Source: Halorubellus sp. JP-L1
GTDB lineage: Archaea > Halobacteriota > Halobacteria > Halobacteriales > Natrialbaceae
Assembly (NCBI RefSeq): GCF_011440375.1
Contig: NZ_JAAOIR010000001.1
Span: 868,001-932,000, forward strand
Length of the DNA stretch: 64,000 nucleotides
Direction: 5' to 3'
The notes beneath the pieces were generated by a model. The model searched no databases and was not told where the DNA came from. It worked only from the letters and a program-made list of their open reading frames with translations. Positions 41,999 through 50,095 of this stretch are shown here, in pieces. Numbering within the stretch: the first letter of the stretch is position 1; every line of letters begins with the position of its first letter. A program made the position numbers and the translations under genes.

Positions 41999-42582
41999 GA
42001 GTCGATGACGACGACGTGTACTTCCGTGGGGCCGTGGACGCCCTCGACGAGCGCACCCATGTCCGCGGTCGCGCTCACGCCCGTCGCGACCACGTGCGAG
42101 TCGCGGCCGGCACCCGCCGCGTTCGCGTCCGGGTCGTCTCCGTCGGCGGTGGCGTCGTCGTCACCGTCGGCGTCCGCGTCGACCCTAGCCGCGACCTCGT
42201 CGTCGAGCCACGCCGTCGCCGTCGACACGTCCCCGACGACGTCATCGGCGCGAACGACCGCGACGTGCCGGTCCGGGTACAGCGAGACGAGTTCGTCGGC
42301 GTCGGCCGTCGACCGAACCAGCACCGACCCCGTCTCGGCGACGCCGAGGCGCCCGGGCGTGACGCCCGTCCGCGCCGCCTGCAGCGCCGCGGGCGCGAAC
42401 TCCCGCTCGACCGCCGCGGGAAGCGATACATCGACGTGCAACGCGACGCCGACCGCAGGCGGTTCGATAGCGCGCTCGATCGCGGCGGTCGCCTCGTCGA
42501 TACCGACGGTCTCGTGCGTCACGCCCGCGTCGTCGAGCGACGTCCGGAACGCATCCAAGTGGTCGATAGCTGAATCAGTCAT
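41995..42582 (-). CDS. LUD-domain protein, LutC-like
   Basis: This 195-residue LUD-domain protein completes the lactate oxidation complex with the LutB-LutA fusion. The domain covers most of the sequence. GRLGVAETGSVLVRSTADAD (about 76-95) and HVVATGVSATADMGALVEGVHGPTEVHVVVID at the C-terminus match the fold, with an Asp/Ala-rich loop (about 135-155) as a local insertion. The start is the ATG at 42582. It is the first gene of the operon; the catalytic iron-sulfur chemistry is in the partner. Confidence 0.84.
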   Translation of the reverse strand: MTDSAIDHLDAFRTSLDDAGVTHETVGIDEATAAIERAIEPPAVGVALHVDVSLPAAVEREFAPAALQAARTGVTPGRLGVAETGSVLVRSTADADELVSLYPDRHVAVVRADDVVGDVSTATAWLDDEVAARVDADADGDDDATADGDDPDANAAGAGRDSHVVATGVSATADMGALVEGVHGPTEVHVVVIDS

Positions 42583-42920
42583 GGTTGTAATCTATCGCGG
42601 ACGCCCGCCCCAGCGGCCGCCCTACTGCGAGGGATTCTATAGGTCATACCGCGGTCGGCACGTTGTATCTTCGGGTCCGACAGCGCACTCGCGGAATCCG
42701 AGTTCGGACGCCCCCGATCGAACCGCTCCGGTGGAACGAACCGATCGCGACCGAACTATTTGGTCGCCGATGAGCAACTCGCCGTTCGAGGGGCCCCGCA
42801 GTTCGTGGGGCCCCGCAGTTCGTGGGGCCCCGCAGTTCGTGCTCCCCGGCGTTGCTCCGGGACACTCTGTCGCGCAGCCAGAGACTCCCGTACGGCACCA
42901 CCGTCGCTCGGATGCCACCC
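42583..42920. pseudogene. Frameshifted remnant of the giant pilus-locus gene plus a GGGGCCCC repeat
   Basis: This gap has no intact gene. Its minus strand encodes VPYGSLWLRDRVSRSNAGEHEL, compared with MPYGSLGAGDRVSEKPG plus HEL in the giant protein (residues 964-988). Further on, in another frame, it encodes NGELLIG, compared with NEELLIG at 1023-1029. The order and strand are the same, and 17 nt (TGCCGTACGGGAGTCTC) are identical. Three 17-bp GGGGCCCCGCAGTTCGT units separate the two parts. I read this as a degenerate duplicate of the segment just upstream of the metallo-beta-lactamase domain. The stretch 42583-42640 shows nothing further. Confidence 0.6.
42790..42840. repeat. 17-bp tandem repeat with an internal GGGGCCCC palindrome, three copies
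   Basis: GGGGCCCCGCAGTTCGT occurs perfectly at 42790-42806, 42807-42823 and 42824-42840. Each unit holds the palindrome GGGGCCCC. The array lies inside the remnant described above, and the 51-nt length is what shifts and pads its reading frame. Confidence 0.9.
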
Positions 42921-43796
42921 TCAGACGTCGGTCGCGAGGACGGCCCCGTTTGCAGTGTCGACCTCGATCACCGGCCCCGACGACGTTCTCACCAAGAGGC
43001 GACCGTCGAGGAACCAGATGGACGTCACGCGGCCGGACTCATCCGGGAGTGAGTCCATCCACCAGTCGACCTCGCAGTCCCGCGTGAGACGCAGCACGTT
43101 CCCCTCCACACGCCTATTCTCGATATCGGATTCCCCAACGAGAGCCACGAGTCCGTCGTCGTGCGGGAATGCCGACGAAATCCCTGCAGGTAACTCGAGC
43201 ATCCCTGCTTCCTCGTTCGATATCCGGCCCTCGTAGTCGACCTCGAAGGCAGTTCCCGGCACCCGGCGCACTCCAGACCGGCGGTCCCCGCCCGACGACT
43301 CATCAGCTCGACCGGCGGAACCGGAGTGGCTCGGCTCTTCAGTGGCCGCACGTTTCTCGGCTATCTCTGCCCGAGTGATCTCCGTCTCGCTGAGCGTGAG
43401 CGCTTCGTCGTACTCCAGAACGATGCACGCCTGGAGGTCGGATTCGGGTAGTAACCCGTCCCCACGAACGTGTTCCGCCCAGGACCGATGCAGGAAGTCG
43501 AGCCCGACGTATCCAACCGACTGGGCGGTGTCAGGGTCGCTGAGGGCCAGTTCCGGTCCTTCGACCGCCGCGTTCAGCACTGCCGTCGAGTAGTGGTCGC
43601 CAACTGTCTCGCTCACGTCGAACCCCGCATCTGAAACAGTCACCGAAATATAATACCGGGCCTCCGGATCGTAGCGGCCGAGATACGGGACGATCGAGTT
43701 CAGGAAGTCGAACGACCCACATTCGGCAGTCCAGAACCGCCTGAAGTCACCGTGAGTTTGCTCAAGCCACCCCAGAGTGCGTACCTCTATCCGCAT
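42921..43796 (-). CDS. Unknown protein, possible partner of the C-terminal hydrolase domain
   Basis: I do not recognise this 291-residue soluble protein. Its N-terminal region (about 1-110) is aromatic and alpha/beta (GDFRRFWTAECGSFDFLNSI, YYISVTVSDAGFDV). A polar linker follows (about 140-175). The C-terminal half is a strand-rich region like one or two beta-propeller blades (GRVTSIWFLDGRLLVRTSSG then PVIEVDTANGAVLATDV). There is no signal peptide or membrane segment, so it is probably cytoplasmic. Its start lies 35 nt inside the end of the giant gene, so translation is coupled. Immediately after its stop comes the remnant. The placement suits an immunity or chaperone protein, which is inference. 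Confidence 0.7.
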   Translation of the reverse strand: MRIEVRTLGWLEQTHGDFRRFWTAECGSFDFLNSIVPYLGRYDPEARYYISVTVSDAGFDVSETVGDHYSTAVLNAAVEGPELALSDPDTAQSVGYVGLDFLHRSWAEHVRGDGLLPESDLQACIVLEYDEALTLSETEITRAEIAEKRAATEEPSHSGSAGRADESSGGDRRSGVRRVPGTAFEVDYEGRISNEEAGMLELPAGISSAFPHDDGLVALVGESDIENRRVEGNVLRLTRDCEVDWWMDSLPDESGRVTSIWFLDGRLLVRTSSGPVIEVDTANGAVLATDV

Positions 43797-46700
43797 ACTT
43801 CACTCTGCTCGGCCATACTACTTGATGCTGGTCCTGAACGAGATAGATCGCCTCCTCGTCGTCTCCGCAGGGATACGGGAGCCTTTCCCGGAGTGCACTC
43901 GGCGCCGTCTCGCCATCCATCGGTCCGACAACCGGACCGAAGACGCCAGTGACGAACGTGACGTCTTCGTGAACGGCCGTCCAATAGACGGGAATGTCCG
44001 CTACTTCCGCCCTGTCGAAGACGCCACAATCCGGTGCGAACTCTTGATTACGGCGTCTCCTGTTACTGTTCGAGATGACGATGCTCTTGGGCGTGGTCGC
44101 AGCAAGTAATTCCTCACTGACGACCGTTTCGCCCTCCGCGCTCGTCCCGTGATGCGATGCTTGGAGTACGTCTACGTCCGCCAGATACTGCTCCTCAACC
44201 AGAGCTTGCTCCTGGTCTTGACGTATGTCTCCAGTCGTCAAGACGGTGAAATCCTCGTAGATCACTTTCATGACGACCGATTTCTCGTCGACGTCACCCG
44301 TACCTTCCGGCCTGAGTACTCTTGCAGTGGCGTCCCCGAAACGTATCGAGTCCCCCGCTCGGAGGATTTCCGTGGACGCCTCCCCATCGAGCGCTTCGGC
44401 AATGTCCGCTTCAGTACCGCTCCCGGTCGACGACCCCGAGAAGTGCACGTTCTCGATATCGAAGTCGTTCTCCTCGTCCTCGAGTAGGTCGTCTATCAGG
44501 TTCAGGTGATCCGAGTGATTGTGCGAGACGACGAGGTGATCGATGGTGTGATCCTCACCGTCCATCTCCGCTGCGAGAGTGTTCGAGAGGTCGTCCTCGT
44601 ACCGGGCGGGAGCGTTCGCGCCGGCATCGACGAGCATCGTTTCCGTTTCTCCGTCTTTCGATTGGTACTCGAAGAGTACGCTATCCCCTTTCCCCAGATC
44701 AATGAACGTTACGTCGAAGTGCTCGTCTGGACAGCCGTCCGTTTCATCCTCGTCGTCGTCGTCCGCTGGTCGGACGCGCACCTGTTCGACGTCGCTGAAC
44801 ACGTGCTTGCCAGCGTCACCGGCCACGTTGACGCTGGCGCGGACCTTGTTGTCGTCGTCCTCGTCCGGGAGGTCGCACGCGCTCGTCTCGAAGTCGTCGT
44901 CATCGCCGAACGCGAGGTCGATCATGTCGTCGCCGTCGCCACTGAGTGCACCGATGAGGAGTTCCTCGTTACTGGCGGTGGTGCCGCCGTCGTTCGGGAT
45001 GTTCGCGCACTTCGAGGGATCTTGCTTCTCCGGACTGAACCCGGGGCCGACGTACGGCCACGTCACCGAGCACTCCGTCAGCTCGTGCTTCGTCGCACCG
45101 GGCTTCTCGCTGACCCGGTCACCAGCGCCGAGACTCCCGTACGGCATCACCGTCCCACCCGGTGTCGCGAGCACGACCGACGTCATGCTCGAGAAGTTGA
45201 CCGCTTCGACCCGACCGACCCGATGCCGGAGCCCGTTGATCTCGAGATGCACGGGCTGGGGTTGCCGGACGTACGTCGTCGCACTTTCAGCACTCGGCCC
45301 GCCAGTGCGCGCACTCGCCGCGAACCGCGCGTACTCGCCATTCACGCGGACGTTCACGTTGTTCACGGAGACGTACCAGAAGCTCGGCCACGGCACGACC
45401 GGCGCGCCCGGATTCGGGAGCAATGCATTGTTCCGGGCCGCCATCGACGCGTGGAACGTGTTCTCCGGATCACTGACGGTCTCACCCCGTGGCCGCACCT
45501 CCGGAACCGTATTCCGCGTCACCGGTGACAGACTCAGGTACGACGGCGCGGTCTCGACGCGGAACGTCACGTCGTCGTACACGTCTGAGTTCCCGATCTC
45601 GCCGGGCGGCGACGTTCCGACCAGGTCCGGCGCATCCTCGAGCGCGCCGTTCGCGAACTGGAGCCCATCCGTGAGCGCGTTCTCCGTTCCCTCGACCGAA
45701 TCGGAGAGATTCTGGTTCACGTTCCCGCGAGCGTCGTTCCGGCGGCTCTCGACCTCGTCCATCCACCGACGCATCTGGCGAACGTACACGAGCCGTAACT
45801 CCGCGCGAGCCTTCTCCGTGATCGTGTCGTAGCCCGTCCGCGAATCCCGGTACACGATCGCGTCCCGCCGGTCCCTGAGTCGCTGTTTGAGCGTCGAGAA
45901 CACGTCGTCGTCCGTCGCCATGTCCATCCGAGAGACCTCCATCGTCGCCCAATCCGCGGTCGAACTGTTCACGCGGTCGTTCGTCTCCGTGATCTCTGCC
46001 CGCAGCCAATCCCTGACCTCCCCGCGCTCCCCGTCCTCGAACAGCTCACTGGGACCGAGGACGATCTTGTCGTCGTCGTTGACGACCTTCGACCGCAGGG
46101 CCCCCTCGCCGTGAACGTCCTCCGGCGAGATGTCCTCCAGCTCCGACTCGACGGAACTCGCGCCTCCGACCGAAAGGACCGTCGTGAGCGCTCGCTCAGG
46201 GACGTCGTCGAAGTACCGCGGTGGCCGGCCGTCTGCGTCCGAAGGCCCACCCTCGTAGATGTTCGACACGCCCTTGTCGGCGATGATGGACCGCTCGCTG
46301 TGGTTTGCCTTCGTGGTGACCTCCACCTCGTACGTGACCGAGGACGTCGACTCCCGCGTCTCGGTCGGGCCCAGGTCCTCCGGGCCGTCGTACTCCCACA
46401 CCTTCGTCCGCTTGTACGACTTCTCCACCGTGACCGCGACCGTGTGGAGGTCCTGCCACGAACTGTCCGCGCTACCGTCCATCCTCGAGCGCTTCTCGAC
46501 GGAGATGGACTTGTCCGTCCGGACCTTGTTGTCGCTGTCGACGCTCCAGTTCTCCGAATCCTCGAACGACGGCGTGGTGACGGTGGGGTTCTCACTTCCG
46601 CTCGAGGACGTCCTGACGTCAGATCCGATGTCGACCTCGTACGTCCGGTCGATGATGTTGTCGAGAACGTCCGTCTCGAAGTTCGAGTCCGGCATCTCCA

Positions 46701-48036
46701 TCTCGTTGTCGCCGGAGACGGCGTCCTTGTCGCTGTTCGGTGGTTCCTGACTGTCACCAGCTCCGTCCTCCGACCAATCCTGATCGTTCTGTTTCCACTC
46801 GTAGCTCCGACTGAGCACCCAGTTGTAGGACGGGTTCGAGAAGTTGCGGATGTGGACCGTCGTTTGCTTGTTCAACTGGTCGCGTGCCTCTCCAGCCATC
46901 CCGCCACCCCCGATCTCATCGAGGAGTTCGGTGAGGCTCTTGCGTTCGCCGCTGGGGCCGCCGACGATGAACTGGGTCGCTCGGCACAGGTCCTTCGGGC
47001 TCGACTCGACGTACCTGTCCTTCATCTTCTTCTTCAGGTCGAAGAGCTTCCCGCCGGTGCGCGCGAACAGGCAAGTCCAGGCACCGGCCATCGCGTTCCT
47101 CGCACCTTCGTCGCTCGTCCCGAAGACGTTCTTCTGAACGCCGTAGACGGCATCGTTCGCGAAGATCTCCGCCTCGTAGTTCTCGACCATGCTCGGGAAG
47201 TCCGCTTCGGCATCCTTGACTGGGGCAAACGTCGATTCCTTGTTTACCCGCTCGTAGTACGCCTTCGCGTAGGCGAGCGGGTATATCCGGGCCGCGAACT
47301 GGCGTCCGAACCCGTTCATGCCGTCCGCCTCGAAGAACCCCATGTCGAGTCGCTTCTCGTACTTCACGGTCCGGTTGTGGAGTGCGAACGCGGTGCTCGG
47401 GACCGTGAGCGAGATCTCTCGCGTCCGCGTGTCCTTCGTCCCATCCTCCCTGATTGCGGTGACGGAGACGTCCTCGACCGTCACCTCGACCTCGCCCGTC
47501 TCCACGTCGTCCTCGTCGGACTCGATTCCGGCGGTGAGTTCCACGCGATCGATCGCGGCCTCGAGTTCCTCCTGCGAGTAACTGACGTCCGGCGTCGAAC
47601 TCACGGTCCGGACGTCGCCCTGGAACGTCTGCCCGGTCGAAGCCAGCTGCTCCTGCACGGCGAGGTAGATTCGGAGCTTGACGTACCGCCGGAAGACGTG
47701 CCGGTCGTACTCGTACGAATCATCGTCCATCCCAGCGGACCCGGCGTCGAACGCTTCGCCGGCTGGACCGTCGGAGGGCTCCGTCACCGGCTTCCTGGCT
47801 GCCTTCTTCAACGCCTGCTTCGCAGCACTCTGAACGGCCGTTCTAGAGAGGGCCTCGGTCTGTCGGAGCGCCTCCGCCGTCGACGTGGACTGTTCGGCCG
47901 TCGACTCCGGCTGGGTTTGCTTGACGGCGACGACCGCGACGCTACTCACAAGGAGCAGGACGCCGATGATGGCGAACGGCACGCGCGCGCTGTCGTCCGA
48001 TGCGATAGTGATGGTGTTCCGGCGGCGTTTACTCAT
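43762..48036 (-). CDS. Giant pilus-locus membrane protein (DUF7286-like) with a C-terminal ComEC-like MBL domain
   Basis: This 1424-residue protein has a basic N-terminus (MSKRRRNTIT), one membrane helix (about 19-40, VPFAIIGVLLLVSSVAVVAV) and a long extracytoplasmic region (about 45-1030) with coiled-coil-like helices and beta segments. It resembles the large protein I know as DUF7286 in this haloarchaeal locus. After an acidic linker (about 1030-1105) comes a metallo-beta-lactamase domain with DLGKGDS (1113-1119), LVDAGAN, HNHSDH (1172-1177), VLTTGDI and SHHGTS (1294-1299). These are the ComEC/Rec2 hydrolase motifs. The gene runs without interruption, overlaps the next gene by 35 nt and follows the pilin-like genes. 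The exported hydrolase could act on nucleic acid; that is inference. Confidence 0.85.
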   Translation of the reverse strand: MSKRRRNTITIASDDSARVPFAIIGVLLLVSSVAVVAVKQTQPESTAEQSTSTAEALRQTEALSRTAVQSAAKQALKKAARKPVTEPSDGPAGEAFDAGSAGMDDDSYEYDRHVFRRYVKLRIYLAVQEQLASTGQTFQGDVRTVSSTPDVSYSQEELEAAIDRVELTAGIESDEDDVETGEVEVTVEDVSVTAIREDGTKDTRTREISLTVPSTAFALHNRTVKYEKRLDMGFFEADGMNGFGRQFAARIYPLAYAKAYYERVNKESTFAPVKDAEADFPSMVENYEAEIFANDAVYGVQKNVFGTSDEGARNAMAGAWTCLFARTGGKLFDLKKKMKDRYVESSPKDLCRATQFIVGGPSGERKSLTELLDEIGGGGMAGEARDQLNKQTTVHIRNFSNPSYNWVLSRSYEWKQNDQDWSEDGAGDSQEPPNSDKDAVSGDNEMEMPDSNFETDVLDNIIDRTYEVDIGSDVRTSSSGSENPTVTTPSFEDSENWSVDSDNKVRTDKSISVEKRSRMDGSADSSWQDLHTVAVTVEKSYKRTKVWEYDGPEDLGPTETRESTSSVTYEVEVTTKANHSERSIIADKGVSNIYEGGPSDADGRPPRYFDDVPERALTTVLSVGGASSVESELEDISPEDVHGEGALRSKVVNDDDKIVLGPSELFEDGERGEVRDWLRAEITETNDRVNSSTADWATMEVSRMDMATDDDVFSTLKQRLRDRRDAIVYRDSRTGYDTITEKARAELRLVYVRQMRRWMDEVESRRNDARGNVNQNLSDSVEGTENALTDGLQFANGALEDAPDLVGTSPPGEIGNSDVYDDVTFRVETAPSYLSLSPVTRNTVPEVRPRGETVSDPENTFHASMAARNNALLPNPGAPVVPWPSFWYVSVNNVNVRVNGEYARFAASARTGGPSAESATTYVRQPQPVHLEINGLRHRVGRVEAVNFSSMTSVVLATPGGTVMPYGSLGAGDRVSEKPGATKHELTECSVTWPYVGPGFSPEKQDPSKCANIPNDGGTTASNEELLIGALSGDGDDMIDLAFGDDDDFETSACDLPDEDDDNKVRASVNVAGDAGKHVFSDVEQVRVRPADDDDEDETDGCPDEHFDVTFIDLGKGDSVLFEYQSKDGETETMLVDAGANAPARYEDDLSNTLAAEMDGEDHTIDHLVVSHNHSDHLNLIDDLLEDEENDFDIENVHFSGSSTGSGTEADIAEALDGEASTEILRAGDSIRFGDATARVLRPEGTGDVDEKSVVMKVIYEDFTVLTTGDIRQDQEQALVEEQYLADVDVLQASHHGTSAEGETVVSEELLAATTPKSIVISNSNRRRRNQEFAPDCGVFDRAEVADIPVYWTAVHEDVTFVTGVFGPVVGPMDGETAPSALRERLPYPCGDDEEAIYLVQDQHQVVWPSRVKYADRGTHSGVA

Positions 48037-48085
48037 GTGTCGGTGAGGGAAGTCGGTAGTCCTGTTGGAGTCGTTCGCATGCTGT

Positions 48086-49045
48086 TCACCACGTTCGGAC
48101 GACGACGACGACGTGTCCGGTCTGAATGGCGTCCGCGAGCGTCTGCCCGGTCACGGTATCCATCTCGTCGAAGTACTTGTCGTCGAGCTCTTCGAGGACG
48201 ATCTCTTCGAGCTCGTCGACGACCTCCTCGTTCGCTTGCGCTGCGTCTGCGACGTCGCGCTCGTACACTGGTGCACCGTACGGCCCAGTCGAATACTTGA
48301 AACTGCTCGTCTCGGGGTACGACTGCAGGATATTTCGCATCCGTTTGTACCGGTATCGGGCGAGTGACCCCTGGAAGCCGCGTTTCTCGATGGCGAGCTG
48401 CGTGGCTGTCGGTGGGAACTGCCCGTCGACGATGGTTTCGGCGACGAGGGTGGCGACGGCCCGTTTCCCACCTCGATCGTACGCTCGCTCGATGCGGGCG
48501 TCGGTCAGCCGGTCCATGCCGCTGTCGACGCGGATCGTCGTGGTACTGACGTCGGCGTCGCCGGGCGGGGTGGGCCCCGCTTCGATGCGACCTTGGATGT
48601 CCGACCGGTTGTACGGCCGCCAGAGTGCAACGACGTGCGCGTTCTCGTTCGTGCCGGTGACGCGCTCGTTTACGCCCGCTTCGACGGCTTCGACGTACGG
48701 CTCGCTCCCCTCGTTGAGGGGAGTGCGGTCGCCAGGGGTGTCGAACGTAACGCTTCGGACGGTGGCGTCCGCCACGAGTTCGACTGCAGTGCCGTGATTC
48801 CGTCGGCTGTACTCGTAGTACTCCTCGTCCTCGAACTGGTCACTGTTCTCGAGCGACTCGAGCGAGTACTCGGCGGTGATGGTGGTCGCGGAGAGCGTCT
48901 GTGCGAGTTCGTCGGGGTTTCGGGTCTCAGTGGGTTGATCGTCCTCGCCGAGGAAGACGACCATCGTCGCGATCGATGCGGTGACGAGGAGGAGTGCGAG
49001 TGCGACGTCGACGACCGTACTCACCGCTCTGTTCTCGGGTCTCAT
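48086..49045 (-). CDS. Pilin-like membrane protein (DUF7284-like)
   Basis: This 319-residue protein has an archaeal pilin-like N-terminus (MRPENRAVSTVVDVALALLL, hydrophobic helix about 11-32) and a long, acidic extracytoplasmic part. The later part has helices rich in charge (RIERAYDRGGKRAVATLVAE, EEVVDELEEIVLEELDDKYF). It fits the family I recall as DUF7284, encoded between DUF7285- and DUF7286-like genes. Its ATG at 49045 overlaps the stop of the upstream gene (ATGA), which excludes the GTG nine bases further up. It may be a minor pilin or a structural part of the machine. Confidence 0.78.
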   Translation of the reverse strand: MRPENRAVSTVVDVALALLLVTASIATMVVFLGEDDQPTETRNPDELAQTLSATTITAEYSLESLENSDQFEDEEYYEYSRRNHGTAVELVADATVRSVTFDTPGDRTPLNEGSEPYVEAVEAGVNERVTGTNENAHVVALWRPYNRSDIQGRIEAGPTPPGDADVSTTTIRVDSGMDRLTDARIERAYDRGGKRAVATLVAETIVDGQFPPTATQLAIEKRGFQGSLARYRYKRMRNILQSYPETSSFKYSTGPYGAPVYERDVADAAQANEEVVDELEEIVLEELDDKYFDEMDTVTGQTLADAIQTGHVVVVVRTW

Positions 49046-49518
49046 TTGCGCCACACCACCACGTTGAGGCGGGCGCTCCGCACCCGCCCGTCGTCGGTCT
49101 GATAGGGGATCGAGCGGCTCGCGAAGTCCGCAACGCCGACGAGGTCGGAGACGGTTACCGAACTCGCATCGTCACTCGACCCGTACAGCGCTTCCTCCTC
49201 TTGCTCCCAGCCGCTGTCTTCGAGGACAGTGACGTTCACGTACACGTTGTACTGGGTCGGGATTGCGGAGTCCGGGAGGGTCGTGGCCGCAAGTTCGCCC
49301 TCCGTGTAGACCGAGTCCTCACCGATAGTGTGCCAGACGTTCTGGAGCGTCGGTTCGCTCACGTCCCGATCCGTTCGCGTGTCCATCACGTCCGTGAAGA
49401 ACCCGCCGTAGACGCCGATCGCGAGTGCGATCGTCGAGATGGCGATGAGTGCGGCGAGCGGTTCGGTCTGGCCGCGGGTCGTTCCGTCAGGCGAGTACGA
49501 GAATGACAGAGTAATCAC
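49042..49518 (-). CDS. Pilin-like membrane protein (DUF7285-like)
   Basis: This 158-residue protein has RGQTEPLAALIAISTIALAI (about 15-34), which looks like a pilin/class III signal followed by one hydrophobic helix. An extracytoplasmic beta-rich domain follows (about 50-158, QYNVYVNVTVLEDSGW and RVRSARLNVVVWRK). I associate it with DUF7285. Translation starts with GTG at 49518, which overlaps the upstream gene's end by 32 nt; no ATG is available in frame. It is part of the five-gene operon starting at 49975. Confidence 0.75.
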   Translation of the reverse strand: MITLSFSYSPDGTTRGQTEPLAALIAISTIALAIGVYGGFFTDVMDTRTDRDVSEPTLQNVWHTIGEDSVYTEGELAATTLPDSAIPTQYNVYVNVTVLEDSGWEQEEEALYGSSDDASSVTVSDLVGVADFASRSIPYQTDDGRVRSARLNVVVWRK

Positions 49519-49975
49519 CCCAAGTTACCTTGCGTACTTCGAGCGTCCCGCTCGCGGACGTGAACACGCGTCCGTCCGCATCGCGGACGTGGCCCTGTGC
49601 GGCCTCGACGGCGGCCTCGAACGCGGCCTGGTCTGCGAAGACGTCCTTCGGCGAATCGCCGTGGACGACGGCGGCCAGATCCTCGTCCGGCCAGGCCGGT
49701 GCCATGGTCCCGAACCGGACGAGTGCGCGGGACGTCCCACCGTCGTTCTTCAGGACGACGGTGTCTCGGTTCACCCAGTAGCGGTCGGCGTCGTGTTCGT
49801 ATCGAGCGGTGCCGCCGTACGGTTGTGCGCCGACCTTGTCGATCGTGTTCGCGACGCCGTTCGCGTTCGGTGGTGGCGTCGAGGGGATCGAGAGCGCCAG
49901 CCCCATCGCTGCGATACTGAAGATGGCGACGCCGATGAAGACGTACCATCCGTCGGCGGGCGCCTCGAAGTCCAT
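49487..49975 (-). CDS. Pilin-like membrane protein (DUF7283-like)
   Basis: This 162-residue protein starts MDFEAPADGWYVFIGVAIFS, with one N-terminal membrane helix (about 10-32), PSTPPPNANGVANTIDKVG, then a small extracytoplasmic domain that ends in a hydrophobic strand (VTWGDYSVILVLA). It fits what I recall as DUF7283. It is the first gene of the operon DUF7283-DUF7285-DUF7284-DUF7286/MBL-partner. A TTTAAA element (50000-50005) is centred 27 nt upstream of the ATG. The domain could be a minor pilin or assembly factor. Confidence 0.76.
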   Translation of the reverse strand: MDFEAPADGWYVFIGVAIFSIAAMGLALSIPSTPPPNANGVANTIDKVGAQPYGGTARYEHDADRYWVNRDTVVLKNDGGTSRALVRFGTMAPAWPDEDLAAVVHGDSPKDVFADQAAFEAAVEAAQGHVRDADGRVFTSASGTLEVRKVTWGDYSVILVLA

Positions 49976-49996
49976 GAGTGATTTCTACGCCCGCAA

Positions 49997-50005
49997 TTAT
50001 TTAAA
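49997..50005 (-). promoter_or_regulatory. TATA-like element of the pilin-like/giant protein operon
   Basis: The minus-strand TTTAAATAA (plus strand TTATTTAAA) has TTTAAA centred 27 nt upstream of the ATG at 49975. It lies in the 120-bp gap after the PilC-like gene, so the structural genes are transcribed apart from the ATPase operon. Confidence 0.6.
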
Positions 50006-50095
50006 CTTACATACTATCTTTCCCAGATAATAATAAGTGGGCCGCGGGTGGCGCTCGGCTGTGACGGGTCCGGGACGAGCAGACGAGACGCCCGG

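Noticed and set aside
42790-42840. Insertion sequence at the GGGGCCCC array
   Set aside because: No transposase gene, terminal inverted repeats or target duplication is visible.
39782-43087. A very long open frame on the plus strand opposite the lut genes and remnant
   Set aside because: Its protein is Arg/Val-rich without any family motif and it is antisense to the clearly conserved LUD genes. It is an effect of GC-rich codon bias.
46111-48300. A 700-codon plus-strand open frame opposite the giant gene
   Set aside because: Composition is basic and motif-free, and it is antisense to a gene with recognisable domains.
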